Shown here: positions 54,231 to 63,903 of the stretch, in pieces | Position numbering within the stretch: position 1 is the first letter of the stretch | How the letters are laid out: the number at the start of each line of letters is the position of its first letter | DNA from: Anabaena sphaerica FACHB-251 | Lineage (GTDB): Bacteria; Cyanobacteriota; Cyanobacteriia; Cyanobacteriales; Nostocaceae | DNA: 64,000 nucleotides | Direction of reading: 5' to 3' | NCBI RefSeq assembly: GCF_014696825.1 | Contig: NZ_JACJQU010000021.1 | Location: 1-64,000 of the forward strand | The notes under the pieces: model-generated | What the model was told of the DNA's origin: nothing | Seen by the model: the letters and a program-made list of their open reading frames with translations, nothing else | Databases searched by the model: none | Program-made: the position numbers and the translations under genes

Positions 54231-55249
54231 CTTTCGCTCTGTAGGATTTGATATTGTGACTGTAGTCTTTGTAATACTTGATTATCTACAGCTTCTTTGG
54301 CCATGCGAATAGCACTAAAAATAGAAGGTGCTTGGGAACTACCATGACCAATAAAACAGATTCCGTTTACGCCTAACAGCAAAGCCCCACCATGTTCTGC
54401 GTGATCCATCCGCTGTTTAACACGCTTGAGGTTGGGTTTTAAGATTGCTGTGCCGATTTGTCCATGTAGCCCTTGGGGTAATTCTTCCCGCAGAATTTGC
54501 AGAATTACTCCTCCGACTGCTTCGGCAAATTTTAATAACACATTACCGACAAAACCATCACAGACGATCACATCAAATTCACCAGATAAGACATCACGAC
54601 CTTCCGCGTTGCCACTAAAGTTAATTTGGGTATTTTCTCGTAATAATTGATAGGCACGGAGGGCTGCTTCATTACCTTTGGTATCTTCTTCACCTATATT
54701 CAATAATCCTATTTTGGGTTCAGGCATCCCCAATACATACTGACTATAAATCGAACCCATCACCGCAAACTGCTCTAAAAATTTAGGACGACAGTCTACA
54801 TTAGCGCCAACATCAAGTATTAATACTGGCTTGCCTGCTTTGATGGTGGGGAATACTGTCCCAATTGCCGGGCGGTCAATTCCTGGTAGTCTACCTAAAC
54901 GTAGCAAAGCGGATGCCATTGCTGCGCCAGAGTGACCAGCAGAAAATATAGCATCTGCCTGATTATTTTTAACTAAATCCATCGCTACATTAATGGAAGC
55001 CTTACGCTTTTTTCTAACTGCGTTTAAAGGCTCTTCATCCATAGCGATCGCTTCCTCAGCAGGAACAATCTCCAATCCCGCCATATTTGTTTTTGGCGGT
55101 ATGACAGCTTCAATTTGTTGGAGATCACCCACCAACAAGATTTTCACACCCAATTCTTCCTTCGCTCGCAGTGCGCCAGCGACGATTTCAGCGGGTGCGT
55201 AATCGCCTCCCATAGCATCAATTGCGATCCTTACACCAGTCGATCCCAT
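54224..55249 (-). CDS. plsX: Phosphate acyltransferase PlsX
   Basis: 341 aa. VRIAIDAMGGDYAPAEIVAG at the N-terminus, SAGHSGAAMASALLRLGRLPG, ILDVGANVDCRP and ALLLGVNGICFIGHGSS are the PlsX signatures. It turns acyl-ACP into acyl-phosphate for glycerolipid synthesis. First gene of plsX-fabH-fabD in the standard bacterial order. Confidence 0.97.
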   Translation of the reverse strand: MGSTGVRIAIDAMGGDYAPAEIVAGALRAKEELGVKILLVGDLQQIEAVIPPKTNMAGLEIVPAEEAIAMDEEPLNAVRKKRKASINVAMDLVKNNQADAIFSAGHSGAAMASALLRLGRLPGIDRPAIGTVFPTIKAGKPVLILDVGANVDCRPKFLEQFAVMGSIYSQYVLGMPEPKIGLLNIGEEDTKGNEAALRAYQLLRENTQINFSGNAEGRDVLSGEFDVIVCDGFVGNVLLKFAEAVGGVILQILREELPQGLHGQIGTAILKPNLKRVKQRMDHAEHGGALLLGVNGICFIGHGSSQAPSIFSAIRMAKEAVDNQVLQRLQSQYQILQSESD

Positions 55250-55559
55250 TGCTCCTAGCTCAAAGAAACCTTACAAATTTTATCAGATTGCAATACTCAA
55301 CAATTAAAAATTCTCAAAAAAAGCTTAAGAAGCTGGACCTTTCCTGCAACTAAGCGCAGTATGTAAACATCTATATATTAAGACTCGCTTATTAAAAGCC
55401 ATAAAGCAGTTGGTTAATATAGAGGATATTGAAAAATAATTCAGTAATTACACTAGCTTACAGAATAAAAACGTTACTGTCAAGTATTTCTTTATAGCGT
55501 TTTGTGATGAAAATTGGCTTGCTTTTATGATTGTAGAGACTTTACATCTAACGTCTTTA

Positions 55560-55670
55560 GGACTTACGCAAGATTGAACTCAAAACCTGATTCTTGCGTA
55601 GGGGTAATTCATGGAGCTTGCTTGCCCGTTGCGGTATTACCCCTACTTCCGTTCTGTTTTGCGTAAGTTC
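55560..55670. mobile_element. MITE copy 1 (GGACTTACGCAA ... TTTTGCGTAAGTTC)
   Basis: 111 bp with terminal inverted repeats and an inner pair (TAGGGGTAAT / ATTACCCCTA) around a variable centre (GAGCTTGCTTGCCCG). Nearly identical to the copy at 58438-58527 except for the centre. Noncoding. Confidence 0.85.
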
Positions 55671-55880
55671 TGGTCTTTACAAGCTGGCTGCTTGTTTTTT
55701 TCAATTATAGCAGTGGACAAGGCAGTTAGGACTTTCTTGAAAGCTAAAACTCAGTGATGGCAAGGGTTTTACTTTTGCCTGATACCTCTTTCCTTCTGCT
55801 ATATCTGTCAGAAACTAGAAATACCATCAAAAAAAGGCTCTGTCTCTGGTATCACCCAAAGCAGAACCTTCCATAATTCA

Positions 55881-55989
55881 GCACTTACGCACGATGTGGC
55901 TGAAAACCCTATTTTTGCGTAGGGGCAATTCATGTAGCTTGCTTCCCGAAGGGTATTGCCCCTACTGTCGTGACCTTTTGCGTAAGTCC
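55881..55989. mobile_element. MITE copy 2 (diverged)
   Basis: Ends GCACTTACGCA and TTTTGCGTAAGTCC, with inner TAGGGGCAAT / ATTGCCCCTA pair. The G-to-A-type change is mirrored in both inner arms, so the pairing is preserved. It ends about 23 bp after the pepA stop. Confidence 0.8.
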
Positions 55990-56012
55990 TATAATTTATA
56001 AAACCGAAAAAA

Positions 56013-57485
56013 CTAACTCAGTACCCAATTAACCAGTGTTCTCACACCAAAACCAGTAGCACCAGCACCGTTGTAACCATTTTCCTTATCAGCCCAAACT
56101 GGGCCTGCAATATCTAGATGCGCCCACGGGGTATCCTTAACAAACTGCTTCAGGAACAAAGCCGCCGTAATAGAACCACCATAACGGGGTCCGGTATTTT
56201 TCATATCCGCGATACCAGATTTTAACCCGTCAAAATATTTCTCTTCCATCGGCAGCCGCCAAATTTTCTCACCAGCTGTTTCCGAAGCTGTTTGCAATTG
56301 GGAAGCTACAGCATCATCGGGAGTAAATAAACCGGCGATATCATCACCCAAAGCCACCACACAAGCACCTGTGAGAGTGGCTAAATCAACGATCGCATCT
56401 ACACCTAATTTATCAGCATATACCAACGCATCAGCCAAGGTTAAACGCCCTTCTGCGTCGGTGTTGTTGACTTCGATTGTTTTGCCATTAGAAGCTGTAA
56501 GGACATCTCCTGGGTGCATAGCCTTACCGCTAATCATGTTTTCGGTGACGGCTGAGATAAAGTGAACCTCTACATCTGGTTTTAACTGCCCAATGGCTTT
56601 GGCCGCACCGAGAGTGGCCGCAGCACCACCCATGTCAATTTTCATGGTTTCAATCCCGCTACCAGCGCCTTTGATGTTCAAACCACCGGAGTCGAAGGTT
56701 AAACCTTTACCAATAATGGCTAATTTGCGTCTGGGTGCGGTTTCTGGTTTGTAGATGAGGTGAATAAATTTTGGTGGCAAGTCGGAAGCTTGGGCAACTC
56801 CTAAAAATGCACCCATGCCTAATTTTTCACATTCTGCTTGTTCCAGAATTTCCAGTTGCAAACCGTGATCTTTAGCTATGGCTTGGGCTGTTTGTGCCAT
56901 AGTAATCGGTGTCACCGCATTAGCTGGGGCTGCTACTAACTGCCTAGCCAAAATTACCCCAGAAACAATTTGTTCAGCACGGGTAATAGCTGCTTCTTGT
57001 CCCGCTAGTCCCAGTAAATCAATAGTTTCGATTTGGGGATTTTTATCTTCTGGTTCTGATTTAAAGCGAGTATCTTGGTAAAGTGCCAGTTGTGTGCCTT
57101 CAGCAATAGCTTGGGCTGTACCTGCTGGGTCATTGTTGTAAACGGGTAAACTGATAGCCAGAGTTTTGGTTTTTTGCTTTTTAGCTGTTCGCGCTACTGT
57201 AGCCGCAACACGGCGTAAAGTTTCTAATTTCAGCGCCTCTGGTTTCCCTAAACCCACTAAAATCACTTTCCGCACGGGATGACTAGCGCCTACCCGAATG
57301 ACAACGGTGCTATTAGCTTTACCTGTAAATTCTTCTTCAGCAATGATTTCTTGGAAAATTCCGCCGCTTTTCTCGTTTAAAGTGGCTAAATCGCCTGTTA
57401 ACTCTACTGCGTCTTCAAATAAGCCAACGGCTAAAGTATCACCACTCCAATCTAATAAAGCTGTATTTGTAGGTTGAATCGTCAT
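56013..57485 (-). CDS. pepA: Leucyl aminopeptidase PepA (M17)
   Basis: 490 aa. N-terminal macro-like domain (1-about 170) and C-terminal M17 catalytic domain with [28 protein letters not shown] and the [14 protein letters not shown] signature, which supply the two metal sites and catalytic residues. Hexameric cytosolic enzyme for peptide turnover; PepA can also bind DNA in some bacteria. Single gene. Confidence 0.96.
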   Translation of the reverse strand: MTIQPTNTALLDWSGDTLAVGLFEDAVELTGDLATLNEKSGGIFQEIIAEEEFTGKANSTVVIRVGASHPVRKVILVGLGKPEALKLETLRRVAATVARTAKKQKTKTLAISLPVYNNDPAGTAQAIAEGTQLALYQDTRFKSEPEDKNPQIETIDLLGLAGQEAAITRAEQIVSGVILARQLVAAPANAVTPITMAQTAQAIAKDHGLQLEILEQAECEKLGMGAFLGVAQASDLPPKFIHLIYKPETAPRRKLAIIGKGLTFDSGGLNIKGAGSGIETMKIDMGGAAATLGAAKAIGQLKPDVEVHFISAVTENMISGKAMHPGDVLTASNGKTIEVNNTDAEGRLTLADALVYADKLGVDAIVDLATLTGACVVALGDDIAGLFTPDDAVASQLQTASETAGEKIWRLPMEEKYFDGLKSGIADMKNTGPRYGGSITAALFLKQFVKDTPWAHLDIAGPVWADKENGYNGAGATGFGVRTLVNWVLS

Positions 57486-57737
57486 TTTTGTAATGTTCTG
57501 TTAACCTTCCTTACTTGTACCAGTATTGCTTAAAATTTCAGAATCATGGGTAAGGCTATGGGGTGATGACAGAAATTGCGCTTTGTCTTCTGCTTCCTGG
57601 CTGTTCTGCCACTGATCATGATTTATACTAAATTCAAGGTGAAGCTGCATAGAATCAGATTTCCAGAATAATTGACCGCAGATAAACACAGATAAAAACG
57701 AATGAATTAAGTAAGTGGGCGTTAAAAATTGTCGTTA

Positions 57738-57790
57738 TGACAAGGGAACAGGGAACAGGGAACAGGGAACGGGGAACGGGGAACGGGGAA
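57738..57790. repeat. GGGAACA/GGGAACG heptamer repeat
   Basis: About seven units, changing from GGGAACA to GGGAACG along the run. Lies upstream of pepA in a 640-bp gene-free stretch (57486-58128). Confidence 0.9.
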
Positions 57791-57927
57791 GAGGGTTTTG
57801 GTGAATTTACTTTTTGTTATATACTTCGGTTTTTTCCCGCCGACTTACTTAATGGATTTTATGCTTCTGTGCAGCCTCAGATAAAATTGGGATAAAAGAG
57901 ACTGAAACTAACTTCTCCTGTTAAGAT

Positions 57928-57989
57928 AATCCCTATTAGGGATTGAAGCTAACTGATCCTCACTATTGGCAAAATCTCTATTGGAGATT
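57928..57989. repeat. Two CRISPR-repeat-like hairpins with compensatory change
   Basis: AATCCC-TATTA-GGGATT followed by GAAG (57928-57948) and AATCTC-TATTG-GAGATT followed by GAAAAC (57973-57995). One C-to-T change in the left arm is matched by G-to-A in the right arm, so the stem is kept. The first matches the 3' part of common cyanobacterial CRISPR repeats (CCCTATTAGGGATTGAA), but the 45-nt spacing is too short for an array. Confidence 0.5.
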
Positions 57990-58128
57990 GAAAACATAAT
58001 GTTGAACATCACAAACGCCAAGTTGAGCTTTTCCAGCAATAATTCTCTTGGTGAAAATGAAGCGATGAGAGAAATTGCTTACAGCATGGATTTATTAATT
58101 CGGCTATAACCGTAAAGAAATTGCTGAT

Positions 58129-58437
58129 TTGTACAAGGTCATTGATTTAATGATGGCTTTATCTGAAGAACTACAATCAAGTTTTGAACAAAGATTAGCC
58201 AATTATCAGGAGGGACGAAAAATGCCTTTATTGAGTAATATTGAAAGACGAGCAGTAGAAAGAACTCAGAAACAAACTCGGAAACAAGATATTATCAAAC
58301 TTCTACAAGTACGGTTTGGTAACATTCCAGAAAATCTGGAGTATAGCATTAATCAAATTGATGATACATCTTTGTTAGAACAACTTTTTGTATCGGCAAT
58401 TAGTGTTAATTCTTTGGAAGATTTTTCACAGCTATAG
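58129..58437 (+). pseudogene. C-terminal fragment of an Rpn/DUF4351-type protein
   Basis: About 102 aa without a proper start. Reading back in frame shows GYNRKEIADLYKVIDLMMAL, the usual linker of these proteins, so the ORF is the C-terminal end of a gene whose N-terminal nuclease part is lost. KMPLLSNIERRAVERTQKQT and the ending LLQVRFGNIPENL, LLEQLFVSAI are typical. The stop codon lies just before a MITE. A related, more complete pseudogene is at 45052-45936. Confidence 0.65.
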
Positions 58438-58527
58438 GGACTTACGCAAGATTGAACTCAAAACCTGATTCTTGCGTAGGGGTAATTCATGAATTACCCC
58501 TACTTCCGTTCTGTTTTGCGTAAGTCC
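58438..58527. mobile_element. MITE copy 3 (short form)
   Basis: 90 bp, outer arms almost identical to copy 1 (55560-55670) but lacking about 21 nt in the centre; here the arms join directly at ATTCATGAATTACCCC. Confidence 0.85.
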
Positions 58528-58659
58528 TGAGCTAGTTAACTCTAATTCAGGAGAATTAGAATAATTTAGAATAAAAGTTTTTGGTTGGTTTGGGGAAAGG
58601 TTAAAAGTTATATTTTCCCCTTTCTCCTTTAACCTAGAAGTATTGAGCCGACTTCTATC

Positions 58660-59472
58660 TTAAATTAGACCAACATGACTGTATTCTAAAGTTTCTACAA
58701 ATTGATTATCTTTCAAAATCTTATACAAATTCACATCTTCCTCTAACAAACAAGCATGACCACTATCAGGTAAAATTAATGTCTTGGGATTAGGTAAAAT
58801 ATTATCCAATCGTTCAATCTCAGTAACAGAAGGTAACAAACGATCGCTGCCCCCAGCAATCAGTAATACTTGTTGTTTCAGTTGTTGCAATCTTTCCTCT
58901 TCAACTTGAAACTCACGCAACAACGACAAACGCCAGTTAACGGTTTCTGCGGGTAAAGAACGCATTGTTCTTAGGAGTTCATGGCGATCGCTACTCGACA
59001 TCCGTGATAACGATGCCAACAGGGGTAACAATCCCAATGCACCAACATCATAAAACCATGATGGCACTAAATCAGTTAGTTGCGATAATGAGGTTAACCA
59101 AGGACGCAATTTAAAAGCTGAAGCGGGATTAATTAAAATAATGCGTTTAAATAACTGTGGTGATTGGGTAGCAACTTTCATGGCTAAACAACCGCCAAAA
59201 GACTCCCCACACAGGTAAACAGGACGGTGACAACTTCTTTCCAATTCTGCGTGAATCAAGTCTAAAACGTTCTTCGTTAGCACCTCCCAGGTAGTAAGGT
59301 CTTGTCTGGGGATCGCCAAACAACGGACATCAAAGCCAATTTCTAAGCCAGCAGTTTGCGATCGCAACAGTTGACCAGTTCCATCCATTCCTGGCAAATA
59401 GACAAACAGCGGATATTCTGGTTGTAACCGTTTGGGAGTCAGGAAACAAGGTTTAAGTTCAACGTCTGCCAT
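58660..59472 (-). CDS. Alpha/beta hydrolase (lysophospholipase-like)
   Basis: 270 aa. LFVYLPGMDGTGQLL holds the oxyanion region, LCGESFGGCLAMKVA the nucleophile Ser (about 93), IAGGSDRLLPS the Asp and PDSGHACLLEED the His of the triad. It resembles the hydrolase part of plant phytyl ester synthase-like proteins and cyanobacterial lipases; the natural ester is unknown. Likely cytosolic or membrane-associated. Single gene. Confidence 0.82.
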   Translation of the reverse strand: MADVELKPCFLTPKRLQPEYPLFVYLPGMDGTGQLLRSQTAGLEIGFDVRCLAIPRQDLTTWEVLTKNVLDLIHAELERSCHRPVYLCGESFGGCLAMKVATQSPQLFKRIILINPASAFKLRPWLTSLSQLTDLVPSWFYDVGALGLLPLLASLSRMSSSDRHELLRTMRSLPAETVNWRLSLLREFQVEEERLQQLKQQVLLIAGGSDRLLPSVTEIERLDNILPNPKTLILPDSGHACLLEEDVNLYKILKDNQFVETLEYSHVGLI

Positions 59473-60280
59473 TTTGCCAATGTATCTTCATCTATTAGAT
59501 CTTGTTTAACTGTACCGTTTTACTTGCAATCATGGGGAAGATAGGTGACAGGTGATAGTTGACAGGTGACAGTAAAGAGGAAAGGGGGTAGAGAGATGGG
59601 GAGATGGGGAGATGAATTAATGGCTTATGACTAATGACTAAAATCAGCTTTTCGAGATAAAAATTAGCCGAGTCTGAAACTATGATTACAGATTTTAGTG
59701 AAGTTTGAATGAATTATATATAAATAAGTGAAATCGCTTAACCTATCCTTCACAGACTCACCCAAGGTAGGGAATTAGTAATATTTCTTATGGCTCTAGC
59801 TGGAGTGACGACGTAGGAGTCATACGCCACACTCCGCGAACGTAATTCGTAAAAGTGATTCCTAGTCCATAGTTAATTAGATATTTTTGTAAAAATATCG
59901 CATTTTTTCTTGATGTAATTTTTACATTTCTTTACTATAAACTTTACCATCTATAGTTAACGCCAAGCTGCGCTATCAGGTAGAAATGTATAAAAATGTA
60001 TAAATCAGAGATTTAGCTTTATTTTATGAGTTTTGGTTGGTGGATTTGAGCATCACAATTGATGAATAAACCGCTTTGAACATGATTATTAACAAGTTGT
60101 TTCCGGACTTTGGGGATAAATTAGCAGGATTTCTAGATATGACAAAACAATTCTTGAGGTGAGAAATTTGCTAATATTAAGTTGTTGTTTGAAAAAACTA
60201 GTTGCAATGCTATATAATTACCTGGTTTTCCAGGATTAACTAAGCAAGAAATCGGTTTAATAATTTGTTTTTTAATTTGT
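59473..60280. other. Long intergenic region upstream of metG
   Basis: About 800 bp. It contains GGTGACA-type repeats (59544-59573), GAGATGG heptamers (59588-59612), a small palindromic insertion-like stretch (near 59815-59850), CCAAGCTGCGCTATCAG at about 59965 (also present near 11890), and a small hairpin CCTGG-TTTT-CCAGG at about 60222-60235 in the metG leader. No gene or T-box was recognised. Confidence 0.5.
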
Positions 60281-61882
60281 ATGAATCTAGTGAATAAAAC
60301 TTCAAAAACCTTTGCTCTGACTACACCTCTATACTATGTAAACGATGTTCCCCATATTGGCAGTGCTTACACCACAATGGCTGCGGATGTAGTAGCCAGG
60401 TTTCAACGCTTATTAGGAAATCAGGTACTGCTGATTACGGGTACAGACGAACATGGACAAAAAATTCAGCGTTCAGCAGCAAGTTTAGGAAAACCACCAC
60501 AGGAGTTTTGTGATCAAATTGTACCCAGTTTTATTAACTTGTGGCAGGTTCTGAATATTCAATATGATCGCTTTAGTCGCACTACTGCTTTAAACCATCA
60601 CGCAATTGTTAAAGAATTCTTCCAACGAGTTTGGGAAAATGGCGACATTTACCAAGGACAACAAAAAGGCTGGTATTGTGTATCCTGCGAAGAATTTAAA
60701 GAAGAACGGGAACTGTTAGACGGCAAACGATGCCCCATACATACTACCAAGGAAGTAGAGTGGCGAGACGAGCAGAATTACTTTTTCCGTTTATCGAAGT
60801 ATCAAAGCCAGCTAGAGGAATTTTACCAGTGTAGGGCAGATTTTATCCAGCCTGCAAGTCGGCGCAATGAAGTCCTCAACTTTGTTAGTCAAGGTTTACA
60901 AGACTTTTCGATTTCACGGGTAAATCTCGATTGGGGTTTTCCAGTACCTGTAGATCCCAAACATACCCTTTATGTCTGGTTTGATGCCCTGTTGGGTTAT
61001 GTGACAGCATTATTAGAACCAGATGCAGAAGCGACTTTAGCCAATGCTTTGGAAAAATGGTGGCCAATTAATCTGCACCTCATAGGTAAAGATATATTGC
61101 GTTTCCATGCTGTTTACTGGCCTGCAATGCTGATGTCAGCTGGTTTACCTTTACCAGAGCGAGTTTTTGGGCATGGATTTTTGACTAAAGATGGTCAAAA
61201 AATGGGGAAAACTCTGGGTAATACCCTTGATCCTATTTCATTAGTCGAACGTTATGGTAGTGATGCCGTTCGTTATTACTTCCTTAAGGAAATCGAATTT
61301 GGCAAGGATGGAGATTTTAATGAAATTAGGTTCATTAATGTTTTGAATGCAGATTTGGCAAATGATTTAGGTAATTTGTTGAATCGCACTTTGAACATGG
61401 TGAAGAAATACTGCGCTGGTAAAGTTCCATCAATCGATCCAGAAGTTATTCCCGCCGAGAATGCTTTAAAAGCGATTGGTTTGGGGTTAGGGGAGAAAGT
61501 GAAACAAGCATACACAGCTTTAGCTTTCAATGAAGCTTGCCTAACTGTGCTGTCTCTTGTGCAAGCCAGCAACAAGTTTATAGATGAACAAGCTCCTTGG
61601 TCATTATATAAACAGGGAAAACAGGAAGAAGTGGAAGCGGTGCTGTACACGGTTCTCGAATCTGTGAGACTAGCAGCTTATCTCCTATCTCCCATTATTC
61701 CCAACATTAGCAGCGATATTTATCAGCAACTAGGCTGGGGAATCAATTTTAACGATCAGAAAGAAAGTTCAATTGTTGCGCCTTTTACTGCCCATGCAAC
61801 GTGGGGCGTACTATCAGATAAACAACAGTTGGGTACACCCCAACCAATTTTTAAACGGATAGAACTACCAAAAAACGATTAA
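60281..61882 (+). CDS. metG: Methionyl-tRNA synthetase, MetG
   Basis: 533 aa. Class I synthetase: YYVNDVPHIGSAYTTM (HIGH region), the CVSCEEF..CPIH zinc knuckle, VWFDALLGYVTAL, and KDGQKMGKTLGN (KMSKS-like loop). The C-terminal anticodon-binding helical domain is present; there is no C-terminal EMAP-type dimerisation domain, which is usual in cyanobacteria. A hairpin (CGGGGCT / AGCCCCG, 61918-61940) follows the stop. Confidence 0.97.
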   Translation: MNLVNKTSKTFALTTPLYYVNDVPHIGSAYTTMAADVVARFQRLLGNQVLLITGTDEHGQKIQRSAASLGKPPQEFCDQIVPSFINLWQVLNIQYDRFSRTTALNHHAIVKEFFQRVWENGDIYQGQQKGWYCVSCEEFKEERELLDGKRCPIHTTKEVEWRDEQNYFFRLSKYQSQLEEFYQCRADFIQPASRRNEVLNFVSQGLQDFSISRVNLDWGFPVPVDPKHTLYVWFDALLGYVTALLEPDAEATLANALEKWWPINLHLIGKDILRFHAVYWPAMLMSAGLPLPERVFGHGFLTKDGQKMGKTLGNTLDPISLVERYGSDAVRYYFLKEIEFGKDGDFNEIRFINVLNADLANDLGNLLNRTLNMVKKYCAGKVPSIDPEVIPAENALKAIGLGLGEKVKQAYTALAFNEACLTVLSLVQASNKFIDEQAPWSLYKQGKQEEVEAVLYTVLESVRLAAYLLSPIIPNISSDIYQQLGWGINFNDQKESSIVAPFTAHATWGVLSDKQQLGTPQPIFKRIELPKND

Positions 61883-61917
61883 CACTTTCCATTTTTGATT
61901 GATTTTAAAGACTGAAA

Positions 61918-61940
61918 CGGGGCTTAAGTTTTTAGCCCCG
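61918..61940 (+). terminator. Hairpin after metG
   Basis: A perfect 7-bp GC-rich stem CGGGGCT/AGCCCCG with a 9-nt loop, no strong T-run after it. Possible terminator or attenuator before the NYN gene. Confidence 0.5.
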
Positions 61941-61981
61941 GCAAATTATCATAAGCCCATCTAACAAGAACGTAAAAGTTA

Positions 61982-62659
61982 ATGATTTCTATCGGAAATA
62001 ACATGGATAACAACCGAGGTATGACAATGATGTTGAATAATTTGGAAAATGACTCTATTTTTACGCCGGAACAGGTTTTAGAAAATCGGGGTCGTGTGGC
62101 TATATTTATTGATGGCTCCAATTTATTTTATGCAGCTTTACAATTAGGAATCGAAATTGATTACACTAAGCTTTTATGCCGGTTGACTGGGGGATCAAGG
62201 TTATTGCGGGCTTTTTTCTACACTGGTGTAGACCGGACAAATGAGAAACAGCAGGGGTTTTTGTTGTGGATGCGTCGCAATGGTTATCGAGTCATCGCTA
62301 AGGATTTGGTACAACTGCCAGATGGCTCAAAAAAAGCTAACCTAGATGTGGAAATAGCTGTTGATATGATGGCGCTGGTCGATTCCTATGATACCGCAGT
62401 TTTAGTTAGTGGTGATGGCGATTTGGCTTACGCTGTAAATTCGGTCAGCTATCGTGGTGTCAGGGTTGAGGTGGTGAGTTTAAGGTCTATGACCAGTGAT
62501 AGCTTAATTAATGTAAGCGATCGCTATATTGATTTAGAAGCCATCAAAGAAGATATTCAAAAAACACCCCGTCAAAGTTATCCCTATCGCCCATTATCTA
62601 GTATGGGGTTCTTGGACGACCATAGAGATAGTGAAGGACATTTAGAAATTCCAGAATAA
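61982..62659 (+). CDS. LabA-like NYN domain protein
   Basis: 225 aa (several in-frame ATGs near the start; 62003 also fits). The NYN/PIN-like ribonuclease domain at about 38-190 shows AIFIDGSNLFYAAL, KANLDVEIAVDMMAL and VLVSGDGDLAYAVN with the catalytic Asp residues. LabA of Synechococcus modulates circadian output; other members are RNases. Stop overlaps the lptC start (TAATG), suggesting one transcript with lptC. Confidence 0.9.
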   Translation: MISIGNNMDNNRGMTMMLNNLENDSIFTPEQVLENRGRVAIFIDGSNLFYAALQLGIEIDYTKLLCRLTGGSRLLRAFFYTGVDRTNEKQQGFLLWMRRNGYRVIAKDLVQLPDGSKKANLDVEIAVDMMALVDSYDTAVLVSGDGDLAYAVNSVSYRGVRVEVVSLRSMTSDSLINVSDRYIDLEAIKEDIQKTPRQSYPYRPLSSMGFLDDHRDSEGHLEIPE

Positions 62660-63903
62660 TGCAAAATCAACAAGGCGGGAATCATGGGAGAGAACATTCA
62701 CAACTTCAGAGGGGAAGTAAATCCAACTCCCCCCGCTTCTATTCATCTGATAATTTTCAATTGCCCATAAATTTGTATTCTCTGCCTTTAACTTTATTGT
62801 TGTTGATTGGGTTATTTTCCTGCGGTAATCCATCTTCTACCAAACCAGAACAGGACGGTTCAGCTACGCAAAATACCGATAGTAAGTTGACTTTTTTCGG
62901 TGTTGCTTTAGAACAATTTGATGAAGAAGGAAGACCAATTTGGAAAGTTAAAGCTAAAGAAGCCAAGTATACCAAAGAAACAGAAATTGGTGAAGCTCAA
63001 AATCCAGATGGTGAACTTTACCAAGATGGCAAAATAGTTTACACCATTAAAGCAGAAACAGCTGACATTAAGCAAGATGGTAAGCAACTATTTCTCAAGG
63101 GAAAGATTGTGGCTACAGATCCTCGTAATGGTACTGTCTTGCAAGGTAATGAGTTAGAATGGAGACCTCAAGAAGATTTATTGATTGTTCGCAATCAATT
63201 CAATGCTAATCATCAACAATTAAAAGCCACGGCCCAGGAAGCAAGGGTAAAAACGCGTGAACAACGGGTAGAATTTTCCGGAAAAGTAGTTGCTACATCT
63301 GCTGATCCCCAACTGCAAATGCGAACTGAACATTTAATTTGGCAAATTAAAGAAGAAAAATTAATTGGCGATCGCCCCATCGAAATTGACCGTTATCAAG
63401 TTAATAAAATAACTGGACGTGGTAGAGGAAATGCCGCAGAAGTTAACTTAAAAACAAAAATTGCTACTCTTGAACCCAAAGCCCAGCTAGACTTACTAGA
63501 ACCACCTATGCAGATAACTAGTAACTCGATGACCTGGAACATTAATCAAGAAATTGTCAAAGCAAATGCCCCTGTGCGTGTTTTTCACCAAGCTGAAAAT
63601 GTGACAGTAACTGGCAATAAAGCAGAAATGAAAATACCACAAAAAACCGTTTATTTAACTGGTAATGTGAATGCAGTTGGTCAACGTCGTCAGTCTTTAA
63701 AATCAAATCAACTCACTTGGTATTTAGAGAAAAAATTACTAGAAGCTCAAGGAAATGTAGTTTATCGTCAAGTTGAACCACCATTGAATTTTCAGGGTAC
63801 AACAGCAGTTGGCAATCTGGAGACAGAAAATATTGTTGTTAAAGGTGGTGGTTCGGGTAATAGAGTCGTAACGGAAATTATTCCCCAAGATATTGGTCAG
63901 TAG
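62659..63903 (+). CDS. lptC: LptC/OstA-like outer-membrane biogenesis lipoprotein
   Basis: 414 aa from ATG 62659; a TTG at 62761 would start right at a lipoprotein signal (LPINLYSLPLTLLLLIGLFS then CGN) and may be the true start. The lipobox LFSC leads to a beta-rich LptC domain (about 75-220) and an LptA/OstA-type repeat region (about 220-400). Carries lipopolysaccharide between inner and outer membranes as part of the Lpt bridge. Coupled to the NYN gene; its tail overlaps a putative RTX gene end on the other strand. Confidence 0.85.
   Translation: MQNQQGGNHGREHSQLQRGSKSNSPRFYSSDNFQLPINLYSLPLTLLLLIGLFSCGNPSSTKPEQDGSATQNTDSKLTFFGVALEQFDEEGRPIWKVKAKEAKYTKETEIGEAQNPDGELYQDGKIVYTIKAETADIKQDGKQLFLKGKIVATDPRNGTVLQGNELEWRPQEDLLIVRNQFNANHQQLKATAQEARVKTREQRVEFSGKVVATSADPQLQMRTEHLIWQIKEEKLIGDRPIEIDRYQVNKITGRGRGNAAEVNLKTKIATLEPKAQLDLLEPPMQITSNSMTWNINQEIVKANAPVRVFHQAENVTVTGNKAEMKIPQKTVYLTGNVNAVGQRRQSLKSNQLTWYLEKKLLEAQGNVVYRQVEPPLNFQGTTAVGNLETENIVVKGGGSGNRVVTEIIPQDIGQ

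Larger units (their letters stand above)
55250..56012. other. Long intergenic region with two MITE-like elements
   Basis: About 760 bp without a gene. It contains a partial GTAGAGAC repeat near 55532, the elements at 55560-55670 and 55881-55989, and between them 210 bp of unrecognised sequence that could be a further insertion-sequence relic. The promoter of plsX must be near 55250-55400. Confidence 0.6.

Noticed and set aside
57501-57689. 62-aa frame upstream of pepA
   Set aside because: Low-quality sequence without a ribosome site or recognisable fold; probably chance.
57928-57995. CRISPR array
   Set aside because: Only two diverged hairpins 45 nt apart; kept as an unusual repeat, not called as an array.
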